Assembly: GCF_042650125.1 (NCBI RefSeq)
Contig: NZ_JBHSAP010000015.1
Location: 1-64,000 of the forward strand
From: Salinithrix halophila
Lineage (GTDB): Bacteria > Bacillota > Bacilli > Thermoactinomycetales > DSM-45169
Reading direction: 5' to 3'
DNA length: 64,000 bases
The notes under the pieces were generated by a model. It did not search any database, was not told the origin of the DNA, and worked only from the letters and a program-made list of their open reading frames with translations. Positions 1-8,285 of this stretch are shown one piece after another; position 1 is the stretch's first letter, and every line of letters begins with the position of its first letter. The translations under genes and the position numbers were made by a program.

Positions 1-269
1 ACCCCACCAACTAGCTAATGCGCCGCGGGCCCATCCGCAAGTGACAGCAAAAGCCGCCTTTCCACATCCGATCAGGGGATCGAATGTCCTATCCGGTATT
101 AGCTCCGGTTTCCCGGAGTTATCCCGGTCTTGCGGGTAGGTTGCCCACGTGTTACTCACCCGTCCGCCGCTAAGGTCAAGGGAGCAAGCTCCCCTGACCT
201 CCGCACGACTTGCATGTATTAGGCATGCCGCCAGCGTTCGTCCTGAGCCAGGATCAAACTCTCCGATAA
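1..269 (-). rRNA. 16S ribosomal RNA, 5' part (runs off the window edge)
   Basis: Read on the minus strand, the sequence starts with the conserved 5' end of bacterial 16S rRNA (AGAGTTTGATCCTGGCTCAG near 243-265) and continues into the V1 region. About 270 nt of the 5' end are present and the rest lies beyond position 1. Transcription points away from oriC, in line with fork movement. The mature 5' end is placed at about 269 by analogy with Bacillus. Upstream, 270-330 holds a leader of Bacillus rrn type, including the TTGAAAACTGA-type segment. Confidence 0.97.
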
Positions 270-390
270 AGGTGAGCTTGAAACGCTCAAATGAATTAAC
301 AAGGTCGAATCAATTGCTCTTCAGTTTTCAAGGAACGCTTTGTTGTTCCCGCCGTTTTGGCGGTGCCGCTCTCTTACGGCGACAAGATCT

Positions 391-419
391 ATCTTATCAA
401 ATCTATCGGATCCTGTCAA
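391..419 (-). promoter_or_regulatory. rrn promoter P2 (proximal)
   Basis: Minus-strand -35 TTGACA (414-419) and -10 TAAGAT (391-396) with a 17-nt spacer, about 120 nt upstream of the mature 16S end. With the distal promoter at 534-562 it forms the tandem pair usual for Bacillus rRNA operons. Confidence 0.85.
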
Positions 420-533
420 CAACTTTTTTTCGTTTCTTTTTGCGGGGAAGCTTCCCCCAAACCGATCCGTAAAGGCTTCGGTCCCGCCGTTCTCGCGCCT
501 TTTGCCTGTGGCGCCGTCGCAGCGACAAGTAAT

Positions 534-562
534 AATTTATCACGGACTGGGACAACCGTCAA
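534..562 (-). promoter_or_regulatory. rrn promoter P1 (distal)
   Basis: Minus-strand -35 TTGACG (557-562) and -10 TAAATT (534-539) with a 17-nt spacer, about 140 nt upstream of P2. It lies between bofA and the rRNA gene. Confidence 0.7.
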
Positions 563-579
563 CCCCTTTTTTCAAGTTT

Positions 580-852
580 TTATCCGCCGATCAGGAATAC
601 CTTCACTAGGATCAGATAGATTAACCCTGGCATCCCCAGAATCCCGACGATAAAAGAAGTAATGGGATTCACAGGGATGCGGAAATCAAACAGCTCCCCC
701 GCCAGATTCAACAGAAACAACACCAACGCCCCCACAGCCGTATACAGGATCCCAGACCAAAGCCATCGCAAGGGCTGGATTACCGACCGGCTCATCAACA
801 TAAACAGACCAACACCACCTGCAGCCGCAACCGTCCACCATCCGATTTCCAT
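580..852 (-). CDS. bofA: BofA family inhibitor of pro-sigma-K processing
   Basis: The 90-residue product is almost entirely hydrophobic, with about three membrane segments, matching the size and profile of BofA (about 87 aa). In Bacillus, BofA sits in the outer forespore membrane and holds the SpoIVFB protease inactive until the engulfment checkpoint is passed. Gene order supports the call: recR, then bofA, then an rRNA operon, as in Bacillus subtilis. SD AAGGGG lies 9 nt before the ATG. I infer the function from family and context. It is one of several signs that this organism forms endospores. Confidence 0.85.
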   Translation of the reverse strand: MEIGWWTVAAAGGVGLFMLMSRSVIQPLRWLWSGILYTAVGALVLFLLNLAGELFDFRIPVNPITSFIVGILGMPGLIYLILVKVFLIGG

Positions 853-963
853 CCTTCACAACCCCTTCCCTCGTTCCACTTTTGCTTGGTACAAGCATAT
901 GAAGGAAGGAAACCTCTTTAGAACGGGATCACGGAATCAGGAGCAAGCATTTTGGGGCTGCCT

Positions 964-1941
964 TTACTTGTGAAGGATATCCAGAATAACCGAAGCGGTA
1001 TTATTGACGATATGAAACAAGATCGGGGCCCATAAATTCCGAAATACCGCATAGAGCGTACCGAGGATCATTCCCAGAATAAACAAGGGGGCCAAAAAAG
1101 TGATATCGGCATGGAACAAAGCGAAGACTAAGCTGGAAAGGACAATGCTCAACACAACCCAACCCCGCTTCATCAAGGCATTCATCAAGAGTCCTCGAAA
1201 AACCACTTCCTCCGCAATCGGGCCAATGATCCCGATGAGGGCCATCTGACCAAATACGGCAACCCACCCTGCTTTCAGGGCGTTGTCTATCCCCTTAGAA
1301 ATACTATCCTCTCTCCATGAGTTCAACTCTAAATGGAAGAAACGGGCGACAGGTTCCGTTACCAAGGGATCCAAGAAAAAGTAGACCACCACGTAGGAAA
1401 TGGCGACAGAGGCGAGAAGGGCCAAGGTATTTTTTACAGAGGGCAATCGAAGCCCCAGATCCGACAGCCGGCCTCGAAACAGGAACACGGCTATCCCGAG
1501 CATAAGGATGTGCGGAAAGTAATCGATCCAACTGTTCCCTTCTTCCGGATTCAGCGCATAATAAGGAAGTGTCACGACCAATGTCAGCAGTTGGATCCAA
1601 GCAAAGTAATAGGCGATATCCCGTCCTTCCACCCCTCTATTGCGCTTCCGTTCGTAGGCAAAACGGCTGATAAGACCTCCTACGGTAAATCCGAGGATAC
1701 CGGCCAGGGTGATCAAGGCCCAAAGAAACCAACTCAGCGTAAACCACACGCCCGTGTTTTCCCCACTCTCGATCCGCCATAATCCTTCTGTGGTCTGTTT
1801 CCATTCAAGAGAGGCAAATTCAATGGGAATCATAAAGAAAAAACTCAAGCACAATAACCAAGCCGACCCGTTCCGCAACCGATGAGAAAAAGGAGGGCGC
1901 TGTTTCGGGCCGGAAATGGGGCGGGCTTTCTGCAATTCCAT
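964..1941 (-). CDS. CPBP family intramembrane metalloprotease
   Basis: A multipass membrane protein of about 325 residues with the CPBP/Abi (CAAX-protease-like) motifs: EEVVFRG (EExxxR) in the middle, then HADITF and HIVNNT, which supply the metal-ligand histidines. An Arg/Lys-rich cytoplasmic N-terminus precedes about eight hydrophobic segments. The frame is open to a TTG at 1950, but the SD GGAGG (1952-1956) touches that codon. ATG at 1941 (10 nt from the SD) or GTG at 1944 (7 nt) are better starts. It lies between recR and bofA, where B. subtilis has only small genes, so it is a lineage-specific insertion. The substrate is unknown; family members process peptides or act in bacteriocin self-immunity. 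Confidence 0.85.
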   Translation of the reverse strand: MELQKARPISGPKQRPPFSHRLRNGSAWLLCLSFFFMIPIEFASLEWKQTTEGLWRIESGENTGVWFTLSWFLWALITLAGILGFTVGGLISRFAYERKRNRGVEGRDIAYYFAWIQLLTLVVTLPYYALNPEEGNSWIDYFPHILMLGIAVFLFRGRLSDLGLRLPSVKNTLALLASVAISYVVVYFFLDPLVTEPVARFFHLELNSWREDSISKGIDNALKAGWVAVFGQMALIGIIGPIAEEVVFRGLLMNALMKRGWVVLSIVLSSLVFALFHADITFLAPLFILGMILGTLYAVFRNLWAPILFHIVNNTASVILDILHK

Positions 1942-2012
1942 CACGGGCAATCCTCCATTTTCTCAAGAGTGTCTTTCCCTCTTCCCCTATAGTTCCGAAA
2001 GAAAACAAGCAC

Positions 2013-2609
2013 TTACAGCTCTCTTCGCCCTTCCAGGGCCTTACTCAGAGTCACTTCGTCCGCATACTCCAGATCCCCCCCGACTGGCAGGCCATGGGCA
2101 ATCCGAGTTACTTTCAATCCGAAGGGTTTTACAAGGCGTTGTAAATACATGGCTGTGGCCTCCCCTTCAATATTGGGATTAGTGGCCAGAATCAACTCCT
2201 GTACAGTCTCGTCTTCCAAGCGTTTCAAAAGATCGGGAATGGACAATTCGTCAGGGCCGATCCCCTCCATTGGAGAGATGGCTCCATGGAGAACATGATA
2301 TCGTCCATAATACTCTCGGGTTCGCTCCATGGCGATGACATCCCGTGGATCTTGTACCACACAGATAACCGAGTGGTCCCGGTTTTTATCGCTACAAACG
2401 TTACAAACATCCTGATCCGTGATATTGCTGCATATCGAGCAACGCTTTAAATCCCGTTTGGCTCGAACAAGGGCTTTGGCCAGATCCATCACGTCCTCTT
2501 CCTCCATACCGAGGACATAAAAAGCCAGCCGTTGGGCGGTCTTGGGACCGATCCCCGGCAAACGCATAAATCCGTCTATCAGTTTTGAAATGGGTTCAGG
2601 TACGTACAT
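2013..2609 (-). CDS. recR: Recombination mediator RecR
   Basis: 198 aa, the same length as B. subtilis RecR and alignable end to end from memory (start YVPEPISKLIDGFMRLPGIG, end KALEGRREL). The order is an N-terminal helix-hairpin-helix (LPGIGPKTAQRLAF), a C4 zinc finger (CSICSNITDQDVCNVC), a Toprim domain (VVQDPRDVIAME), and the Walker-B-like C-terminal part (ATNPNIEGEATA). RecR works with RecO, and with RecF encoded in this window, to load RecA on SSB-coated gaps. It lies downstream of dnaX-ebfC as in Bacillus, but a strong terminator separates it from ebfC. Confidence 0.98.
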   Translation of the reverse strand: MYVPEPISKLIDGFMRLPGIGPKTAQRLAFYVLGMEEEDVMDLAKALVRAKRDLKRCSICSNITDQDVCNVCSDKNRDHSVICVVQDPRDVIAMERTREYYGRYHVLHGAISPMEGIGPDELSIPDLLKRLEDETVQELILATNPNIEGEATAMYLQRLVKPFGLKVTRIAHGLPVGGDLEYADEVTLSKALEGRREL

Positions 2610-2637
2610 GGTGACTCCCCTTTCACACGTGTGTCAG

Positions 2638-2667
2638 AAAAAAGGCCTGTTCCTTAGAACAGGCCCA
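2638..2667 (-). terminator. Rho-independent terminator after ebfC
   Basis: GGCCTGTTCC and its complement form an 11-bp stem (2644-2665) followed on the minus strand by a run of T (2638-2643). It lies between ebfC and recR, so recR is either a read-through gene or has its own promoter. Its arm matches the last codons of ebfC (12 bp shared), perhaps by local duplication. Confidence 0.85.
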
Positions 2668-2719
2668 ATTTCTCCCCGTGATCCGATTTCCCACATAACA
2701 AGCTGATTTAGCCTCGGTA

Positions 2720-3031
2720 TTAGAACAGGCCTGGAATGTTCATGCCACCGGTCATTTTCCCGAGATCTTTGGCGACCAAATCATCCACTTGCTTCATGGC
2801 TTCATTCATGGCAGCCGTCACCAAATCCTGCAACATATCCACATCTTCAGGATCGACGGCCTCCGGGGCGATTTCAACGGCCAGCACTTGTTTGTGACCG
2901 TTCATCCGAACTTTGACCATCCCGCCCCCCGCTGCAGCTTCTACTTCTTTATCGCCTAATTCTTCCTGAGCTTTGGCCATCTGAGCCTGCATTTTTTTCA
3001 TCTGTTTCATCATCTGGTTCATGTTTTTCAT
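2720..3031 (-). CDS. ebfC: Nucleoid-associated protein, YbaB/EbfC family
   Basis: 103 aa, the usual size. The N-terminus is a Met/Lys/Gln-rich helix (MNQMMKQMKKMQAQMAKAQE), followed by the conserved GGGMVKVRMNGH strand and the VDPEDVDMLQDLV helix. The protein forms tweezer-like dimers that bind DNA. I set the start at ATG 3031, preceded by SD GGAGGG (about 3040), rather than at an upstream in-frame codon. Stop-to-start spacing to dnaX is 25 nt, so the two are one transcript, as in most bacteria. Confidence 0.95.
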   Translation of the reverse strand: MKNMNQMMKQMKKMQAQMAKAQEELGDKEVEAAAGGGMVKVRMNGHKQVLAVEIAPEAVDPEDVDMLQDLVTAAMNEAMKQVDDLVAKDLGKMTGGMNIPGLF

Positions 3032-3056
3032 TTTGACACCCTCCTGAAAGTTCATC

Positions 3057-4808
3057 TCAATCGGTGATTTCGATCAGATCTTTACCGAATAAATCCACCG
3101 CTCGCCGGACGGGGTCTTCATCCTCCTGCTCCTTTGCGCTGCTGGAGGCGGAGACAGAAGCGGATGGCTGTTCCCGAGTGGCGGAAACCTCTTCCGAAGC
3201 CCGGTATTGTTCCCATTCGGCACGCATCACGGTCACTAATTCCTGCGGAGAACCAAAAAGTTCCCCCAGGATCTGCTGAATGAGGGATTTATTCGCTTCC
3301 TTTTCCGTCGTCTCCCTGTGAATCGCGTTCTTGAATGCAACCAAAACGCCATCCGGGGAGGCTGCAACTGGTTCTCCATCGATCAGCCAGGCATGAACGG
3401 TAATTTTGCGTTCTTTTACCTTCGCCAATAACTCAGGCCAGTGCTGTTTGGCCTGCTTTAGGTGTTCAGCAGAGCTTTGTTTGAGAAAAGCAGGAACTCG
3501 TGAAGCTCCTCCTCCTCTTTGCTCCTTCCTTTTACCAGGAGAGCGGCTCTCAGCGGATGGAAAAGCCCCGGAATCTACCTCTTTGGCTATCCGTGGTGAG
3601 GGAGGCACAGGCTCCTGGTTACGCTCAGCCAGTCGTTTCTCTAATTGATCCACCCGCTTTTGCAGGAGAGCTATCGCTTCATTCTCTCCGTTTCCAGTCG
3701 GTTGCGGTTTTGATGCTTCGTTTTCCGGCAACTTGCAAAGCCGTACGATTGTCATTTCCAATAGAATGCGAGGCTGGGATGCCCACTTCATCTTTTGTTG
3801 AGCTTCGATCAAGGTATCCAGCATCCAGCCCAGATTGTCCACAGTGCTCTCTTCCGAGAGATGGGTCCAGCTGTCATAGCTCGATATACGGTTCGCAACC
3901 TCATCCAGCTCAGGGGCCGCCAACAACAACAACAGATCCCTGGAAAGATGGATCAGATCTTGAACCATCCGCTCCGCCTCCAACCCTTCGGTCAGTAGAC
4001 GATCCATGCTATCCAACGCTCCTGAGGCATCTTGGCGAAGAATCGATTCCATAATCTCCGCTAAAGCTTGGCGTGAAACGGATCCCGTCACCGCCAGGAC
4101 CGACCCTTCATCGACCTGATCCCCGGAAAAGGCAAGAACCTGATCCAGCAAACTGAGAGCGTCCCGCATCCCTCCATCAGCTTTTTGGGCAATCGCCGCC
4201 AAGGCGGCATCATCAGCTTTTACCCCCTGGGAATCACAGATGCTGCGAAGATGAGCCAGCATGGCACCCATGGCGATCCTGCGGAAGGCGAATCGCTGAC
4301 AGCGGGAAAGGATCGTCGAGGGCAGTTTGTGTGGTTCGGTTGTCGCTAGGATGAAAATGACGTGAGCAGGCGGCTCTTCCAACGTTTTTAACAAGGCGTT
4401 GAAAGCCTCCGTCGTCAGCATATGGACTTCATCCACAATATACACTTTGTAACGCCCTTCACTGGGAGCGTACTTCACCTTGTCCCTGAGATCCCGGATC
4501 TCGTCGACGCCTCGGTTGGAAGCAGCGTCGATTTCCACCACATCCATCAGGGCACCATCCGTGATCTTGCGGCAGGTTTCACATTCATTACAAGGTTCGG
4601 GAGCCGGCCCGCGAAGACAATTGACCGCTTTGGCCATAATCTTGGCAGCACTGGTTTTCCCTGTCCCCCTCGACCCGCTAAACAGATAAGCATGGGAAAA
4701 ATGCCCCTCATCAAGCGCATTCTTCAGCGTTTTCGTCACATGCTCCTGCCCGACAAGGTCCTCAAACCTCTGGGGCCGCCAAACGCGATACAAGGCCCGG
4801 TAAGACAC
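3057..4808 (-). CDS. dnaX: DNA polymerase III subunits gamma/tau
   Basis: About 583 aa clamp-loader ATPase. AAA+ features in order: Walker A GSRGTGKTS, a zinc cluster (CLRGPAPEPCNECETC), DEVH-type Walker B (IVDEVHML), sensor 1 (LATTEPHKLP) and the SRC arginine-finger motif (LSRCQRF). After the lid comes a Gln/Glu-rich linker and the tau-type C-terminus that contacts PolC and helicase. Family members begin SYxALYR, so I prefer GTG 4808, which has a GGAG 8 nt upstream; GTG 4817 is also open. I saw no clear slippery A-run that would make a separate gamma form. Confidence 0.96.
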   Translation of the reverse strand: MSYRALYRVWRPQRFEDLVGQEHVTKTLKNALDEGHFSHAYLFSGSRGTGKTSAAKIMAKAVNCLRGPAPEPCNECETCRKITDGALMDVVEIDAASNRGVDEIRDLRDKVKYAPSEGRYKVYIVDEVHMLTTEAFNALLKTLEEPPAHVIFILATTEPHKLPSTILSRCQRFAFRRIAMGAMLAHLRSICDSQGVKADDAALAAIAQKADGGMRDALSLLDQVLAFSGDQVDEGSVLAVTGSVSRQALAEIMESILRQDASGALDSMDRLLTEGLEAERMVQDLIHLSRDLLLLLAAPELDEVANRISSYDSWTHLSEESTVDNLGWMLDTLIEAQQKMKWASQPRILLEMTIVRLCKLPENEASKPQPTGNGENEAIALLQKRVDQLEKRLAERNQEPVPPSPRIAKEVDSGAFPSAESRSPGKRKEQRGGGASRVPAFLKQSSAEHLKQAKQHWPELLAKVKERKITVHAWLIDGEPVAASPDGVLVAFKNAIHRETTEKEANKSLIQQILGELFGSPQELVTVMRAEWEQYRASEEVSATREQPSASVSASSSAKEQEDEDPVRRAVDLFGKDLIEITD

Positions 4809-4930
4809 CAGCAACACTCCAACTCCCCGGATTCGACCGTCAGTACTGGGTTTAGGCCGTCTGAGGATACAATTAATGATGAATTAATGATACTACAGTT
4901 GAAGATGATTTTCCAAAGCCGCTACAAAAT

Positions 4931-4957
4931 AAAAAACGCCCGCCGCCTGGCGGCGAC
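4931..4957 (-). terminator. Terminator after the histidine kinase gene
   Basis: The GC-rich inverted repeat CGCCGCC / GGCGGCG (about 4940-4955) is followed on the minus strand by six T (4931-4936). It sits directly after the stop of the kinase gene and before dnaX. Confidence 0.85.
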
Positions 4958-4960
4958 GGA

Positions 4961-6427
4961 TTACCGATCTATACACGGAAGAAATACAGCGAAGGTCGTC
5001 CCCAACCCATCGGCAGAAACATGGATGTTTCCTCCTATATCATGGACGATCCGCTGACAGACGGACAGTCCAAGCCCCGTCCCGTTTTCTTTGGTAGTAA
5101 AAAACGGATCAAAAATCTTATCGATCGCATAAGTGGGAATACCAGGGCCCGTATCATGAACCTCGACGGCCAGTTTCCCTTCTTTCGGATGAGAGCGGAC
5201 TCGGATCGTAAGGACCCCTCCATCCCCCATCGCTTCGATCCCGTTTTTACACAGGTTGAGGAAAACCTGTTTTAGAAGCTCCCCGTCAGCCATCACTTCC
5301 GGACAGGGAGTAGCCTCCAACTCATGGCGAACTTCCGTATTGTGGAGGATGGCTTCATTTTCGATAATAGGGAGCAACTCCTGCAACACATTCTCCACCT
5401 GGACCGGATGCATACGGACACTGCGCGGTTTGGACAGAAGCAGAAACTCACTCACCAGGTCGTTGATCCGGTCAATCTCCCGCAGCATGATTTCCGTGTA
5501 TCCTTGTTCCTTTAATTCCCCTTTTTCTCGGAGAGCATGTTTCATCACTTGAAGGAAACCTTTAATCGATGTCAGGGGGTTACGGATCTCATGGGCGGTT
5601 CCGGCGGCGATTTGACCGATCATAGCCAGACGATCTGTCCGCCTGACCTGCAACTCCAAGGAACAGAGCTGGGTGGTATCCCTGACTACGAGATAGGACC
5701 CGGCCTTTCCGCCGGAGAATTCGATCAATTGCTGATAATCGACACTAACCTCCAAATGCCGTCCATCCACCTCCCAGGCGGTGGTGAAGTTGCGGAAAGA
5801 AGATTCTGCAGCCATTTTTTCCTCCAAGGAGGTGCGAGTCGGATCTGGGGAGATGCATCGGAAAAGACCCGAGGCTGGCCCGCCCAGCACCTCTTTTCGG
5901 TTCAAACCGAACATCCGGCATGCAGCGCGGTTCATTTCGGTCACCCTATCGCGATCATCCAACACGACAATACCGAAATGGAGGTCCGTAATCAACGTAT
6001 CGGCAAACTGTTGCACAAGACTGATGCCCTTGGGTGCAGGGATCAGCAAAAGGAGATGGTACCAACCGCCCCGGCTTTTTCCGCTGATCACCTGGATCGA
6101 TGTGGGATGCGGAGGAGATCCTTTCACCAGCAAACTTCCCTGGACCGACTGCATCTGGTCCTCTTGCTGATCCGTATGGGTAAGATAATCTTCCACACGC
6201 TTTGGAAGCGCTAAAAAATGAGTGCAGGGCTGTCGCAGGATTACCTCTCTGTCAAACCGCAATGCCTTCAGCAAACGGCTATTGACAGCCACCACTTCAC
6301 ATCGGTCGTCCACGAGCATTACAGCTTGAGGCATCCGTTCCACCCAAGATGCCAACTGGTCTAGCTCCATGTCGAGATGAAACGCGATGGGCACTTTGTT
6401 ATCTCCTCCATCCTCCTTATACTTCAT
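4961..6427 (-). CDS. PAS-domain sensor histidine kinase (sporulation-kinase-like)
   Basis: 488 aa, with no membrane segments, so probably cytosolic. Two PAS-type sensor regions (about 20-110 and 135-240: AVMLVDDRCEVVAVNS and GIVVLDDRDRVTEMNRAACRMFGL) precede a HisKA domain with the phospho-acceptor histidine in GTAHEIRNPLTSIKGF (about residue 275). An HATPase_c domain follows: N box NLCKNGIEAM, G1 DTGPGIP, F box FFTTKENGTG, G2 GTGLGLSV. No response-regulator gene is adjacent. Orphan kinases of this build with the HEIRNPL motif feed the Spo0A phosphorelay in Bacillales (KinE/KinA type); that role is inference. A possible sigma-H promoter lies upstream (6544-6568). Confidence 0.9.
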   Translation of the reverse strand: MKYKEDGGDNKVPIAFHLDMELDQLASWVERMPQAVMLVDDRCEVVAVNSRLLKALRFDREVILRQPCTHFLALPKRVEDYLTHTDQQEDQMQSVQGSLLVKGSPPHPTSIQVISGKSRGGWYHLLLLIPAPKGISLVQQFADTLITDLHFGIVVLDDRDRVTEMNRAACRMFGLNRKEVLGGPASGLFRCISPDPTRTSLEEKMAAESSFRNFTTAWEVDGRHLEVSVDYQQLIEFSGGKAGSYLVVRDTTQLCSLELQVRRTDRLAMIGQIAAGTAHEIRNPLTSIKGFLQVMKHALREKGELKEQGYTEIMLREIDRINDLVSEFLLLSKPRSVRMHPVQVENVLQELLPIIENEAILHNTEVRHELEATPCPEVMADGELLKQVFLNLCKNGIEAMGDGGVLTIRVRSHPKEGKLAVEVHDTGPGIPTYAIDKIFDPFFTTKENGTGLGLSVCQRIVHDIGGNIHVSADGLGTTFAVFLPCIDR

Positions 6428-6543
6428 TTCCCAGCACCCTCTCTAAGGCAAAAAGAGATTCCGTAATCTTCCACACCGTGACCCTGCTTCGTGATTGAAC
6501 CAGAGACAACATGATCCCTTATGGTTTCTCCCTTAGATTTTTT

Positions 6544-6568
6544 ATTCGCTTTTGAACTTCATCTTCCT
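6544..6568 (-). promoter_or_regulatory. Possible sigma-H-type promoter of the kinase gene
   Basis: Minus strand AGGAAGAT, then 13 nt, then GAATAA resembles the sigma-H pattern (AGGAnnT ... GAAT). It lies about 115 nt before the kinase start. The T of the -35 element is shifted by one position, so this is only suggestive. Confidence 0.3.
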
Positions 6569-6624
6569 TCCCTAGATTGGAAATTTACGATAAAGAAAGA
6601 TCTATTTATAAAATTTAACAAATT

Positions 6625-6671
6625 AAAAAAGAGGTCCTGCTAACCCGTGAAAAAACGGGTCAGAACCCTCT
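6625..6671 (-). terminator. Terminator of the SRP RNA gene
   Basis: A long imperfect stem (AGAGGGTTC ... with inner arms ACCCGT/ACGGGT) is followed by T6 on the minus strand (6625-6630), just beyond the SRP RNA 3' end. Confidence 0.85.
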
Positions 6672-6693
6672 TTCGTTAACCATTTTATGTAAG

Positions 6694-6966
6694 GGTACCG
6701 TGCACCTGCCATCGATCCGACCCGCCTGGGCGGACTCCATGCGGCCGGCTCAGATCAGGCGCCCCTGCGGCACACAGAAAAATCTCCTTAGTGCTGCTTC
6801 CGTCAGGACCTGACACGGTTCAGAGGTTTCCATTGCGCAGGACCTGTTCGTCGGCACCGTCCACATGGACCAGGCCCCACACGAATGGGACCTCAGGCAG
6901 GGATTCAATCCCGTTATAGCGGATTACGGGTTACAGGGCACCGCTAACTCCCCATCTAGCACGGTT
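6694..6966 (-). ncRNA. ffs: Signal recognition particle RNA, large Bacillus type (scRNA/4.5S)
   Basis: The minus strand contains the hallmark apical hairpin of SRP RNA: GTCAGGTCCTGACGGAAG followed by CAGCACTAAGGAG. At about 270 nt it is the long, Alu-domain-bearing form of Bacillus rather than the short 4.5S form. The termini pair (CCGTGC near 6965 with GCACGG near 6698). It has its own promoter and terminator. The partner protein Ffh is not in this window. Position between tadA and dnaX matches B. subtilis scr. The exact processed ends are estimates. Confidence 0.95.
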
Positions 6967-6971
6967 TTTTC

Positions 6972-7000
6972 ATTGTACCACAGAATGCCTCCCCTCACAA
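6972..7000 (-). promoter_or_regulatory. SRP RNA promoter
   Basis: Minus-strand -35 TTGTGA (6995-7000), 17-nt spacer, -10 TACAAT (6972-6977). Predicted start at about 6965, at the paired 5' end of the RNA. Confidence 0.8.
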
Positions 7001-7021
7001 GGAAGGAATGGATCACCCATC

Positions 7022-7055
7022 AAAAAGGCCTTACCCGAAAACTTCGGGCAAGGCC
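7022..7055 (-). terminator. Terminator of tRNA-Ser(CGA)
   Basis: The stem GGCCTTGCCCGAA / TTCGGGTAAGGCC is followed on the minus strand by T5. It lies directly after the tRNA CCA end. Confidence 0.85.
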
Positions 7056-7061
7056 GGTATG

Positions 7062-7153
<92 letters not shown>

Positions 7154-7166
7154 ACATACGAAGACC

Positions 7167-7195
7167 ATTGTAACCGATCCGCTTTCCTCCGTCAA
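7167..7195 (-). promoter_or_regulatory. Promoter of tRNA-Ser(CGA)
   Basis: Minus-strand -35 TTGACG (7190-7195), 17-nt spacer, -10 TACAAT (7167-7172), ending 14 nt before the tRNA 5' end. Confidence 0.8.
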
Positions 7196-7359
7196 GACAT
7201 TCGGTTCTATCGGTATTTATCCGACTCTTCACCCCAGAAATAGGGGGTACAACCTTAAAACCCCTAAAGAGAGCCTTTAGCAAGCGCTCCTAAAAAATTT
7301 CCCTTTGGTAATTTTTTTGCCTTAATCAAAAATCTTTAGGATTTAGCTACAGCGCTACT

Positions 7360-7818
7360 TCATCCCTCTTTGCGTTGCTTCCGCAGATTCCGGAAAAAGG
7401 AGGTCAACAGTTCCCCGCATTCCGCTTCCATGATCCCATCCATCACCGTCACCTGATGGTTAAAACGAGGATCGTTCAGCAGATTCATCAAGGTACCGGA
7501 ACAGCCGCCTTTAGGATCGTAGGCGCCATAAACCAAGCAGTCGATGCGCGACAAGAGGATCGCCCCTGAACACATGGGACAAGGCTCCAGGGTCACATAG
7601 AGGGTACACCCGGCAAGCCGCCATTCACCCAGGCGCTGGGCCGCTTCCCGGATAGCCACCATTTCGGCGTGGGCGGTCGGGTCTTTTTCCGTTTCACGCA
7701 AGTTGTATCCCCGACCAATGATTTCTCCATCCCTGACGATGACGGCCCCGATCGGAACTTCACCGATCGCCTCTGCTTTTTTCGCTTCCCGAATCGCTTC
7801 TCTCATGTAAGTATCCAT
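7360..7818 (-). CDS. tadA: tRNA-specific adenosine deaminase TadA
   Basis: About 152 aa. It converts A34 to inosine in tRNA-Arg(ACG). The zinc-deaminase signature is complete: HAEMVAI (zinc His and catalytic Glu) and PCPMCSGAI (two zinc cysteines). The frame extends upstream to 7920 but would then overlap zur. ATG 7818 has an AAGGCGG SD and gives the usual N-terminus (MREAIREAKKAEAIGEVPIG). It starts 14 nt after the zur stop, so it is probably co-transcribed with the zinc operon. In B. subtilis tadA also sits between tRNA-Ser and the scRNA/dnaX block. The 200 nt between tadA and the tRNA hold no gene. Confidence 0.96.
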   Translation of the reverse strand: MDTYMREAIREAKKAEAIGEVPIGAVIVRDGEIIGRGYNLRETEKDPTAHAEMVAIREAAQRLGEWRLAGCTLYVTLEPCPMCSGAILLSRIDCLVYGAYDPKGGCSGTLMNLLNDPRFNHQVTVMDGIMEAECGELLTSFFRNLRKQRKEG

Positions 7819-7831
7819 ATGTTGCACCGCC

Positions 7832-8269
7832 TTAGCCCTTCTCCGTCCCCGCCTGTTCCGGCTCGCACTGGTGACAATACCCGTAGATTTCAAATTTGTG
7901 GCCAGTGATCTTAAAATCATCAGGTTCGCCCAGCAGAGCGTTCATCGGACATAGATTGAGCCGTTTTGTCTTGCCGCATTCTTTGCAGATCAGATGATGA
8001 TGATGATGGTCCCCGCCGCAGTGGAGGCGATAACGGCGTTCGCCTTCCCACTCGGTCCCTTCGATGATCCCGAGTTTTTCAAAAAGGGACAGATTGCGAT
8101 AAATCGTATCTACGGACAAACCCGGGTACTCTTCCTGCATCTCTTCCAACACTTCTTTGGCTGTGAGATAACGATCTTCGTTGGCGAAGATTTTCACCAT
8201 CTTTTCCCGTTTCCCCGTATATTTGTACCCTTGGGTTTTCAGTGTATCCAACGCACGTTCCATATTCAT
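7832..8269 (-). CDS. zur: Zinc uptake regulator, Fur family (Zur)
   Basis: 145 aa Fur-family repressor. The winged helix comes first (TAKEVLEEMQEEYPGLSVDTIYRNLSLF region). A His-rich metal site (CGGDHHHHHLICKECGK) and two CxxC structural zinc pairs (CKEC and CHQC) follow. Its place between znuB and tadA, in an operon for high-affinity zinc import, favours Zur over Fur or PerR. With zinc bound it should repress the operon through the box at 10130-10150, closing a feedback loop. Confidence 0.9.
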   Translation of the reverse strand: MNMERALDTLKTQGYKYTGKREKMVKIFANEDRYLTAKEVLEEMQEEYPGLSVDTIYRNLSLFEKLGIIEGTEWEGERRYRLHCGGDHHHHHLICKECGKTKRLNLCPMNALLGEPDDFKITGHKFEIYGYCHQCEPEQAGTEKG

Positions 8270-8285
8270 GGCAATCGCCCCATAT

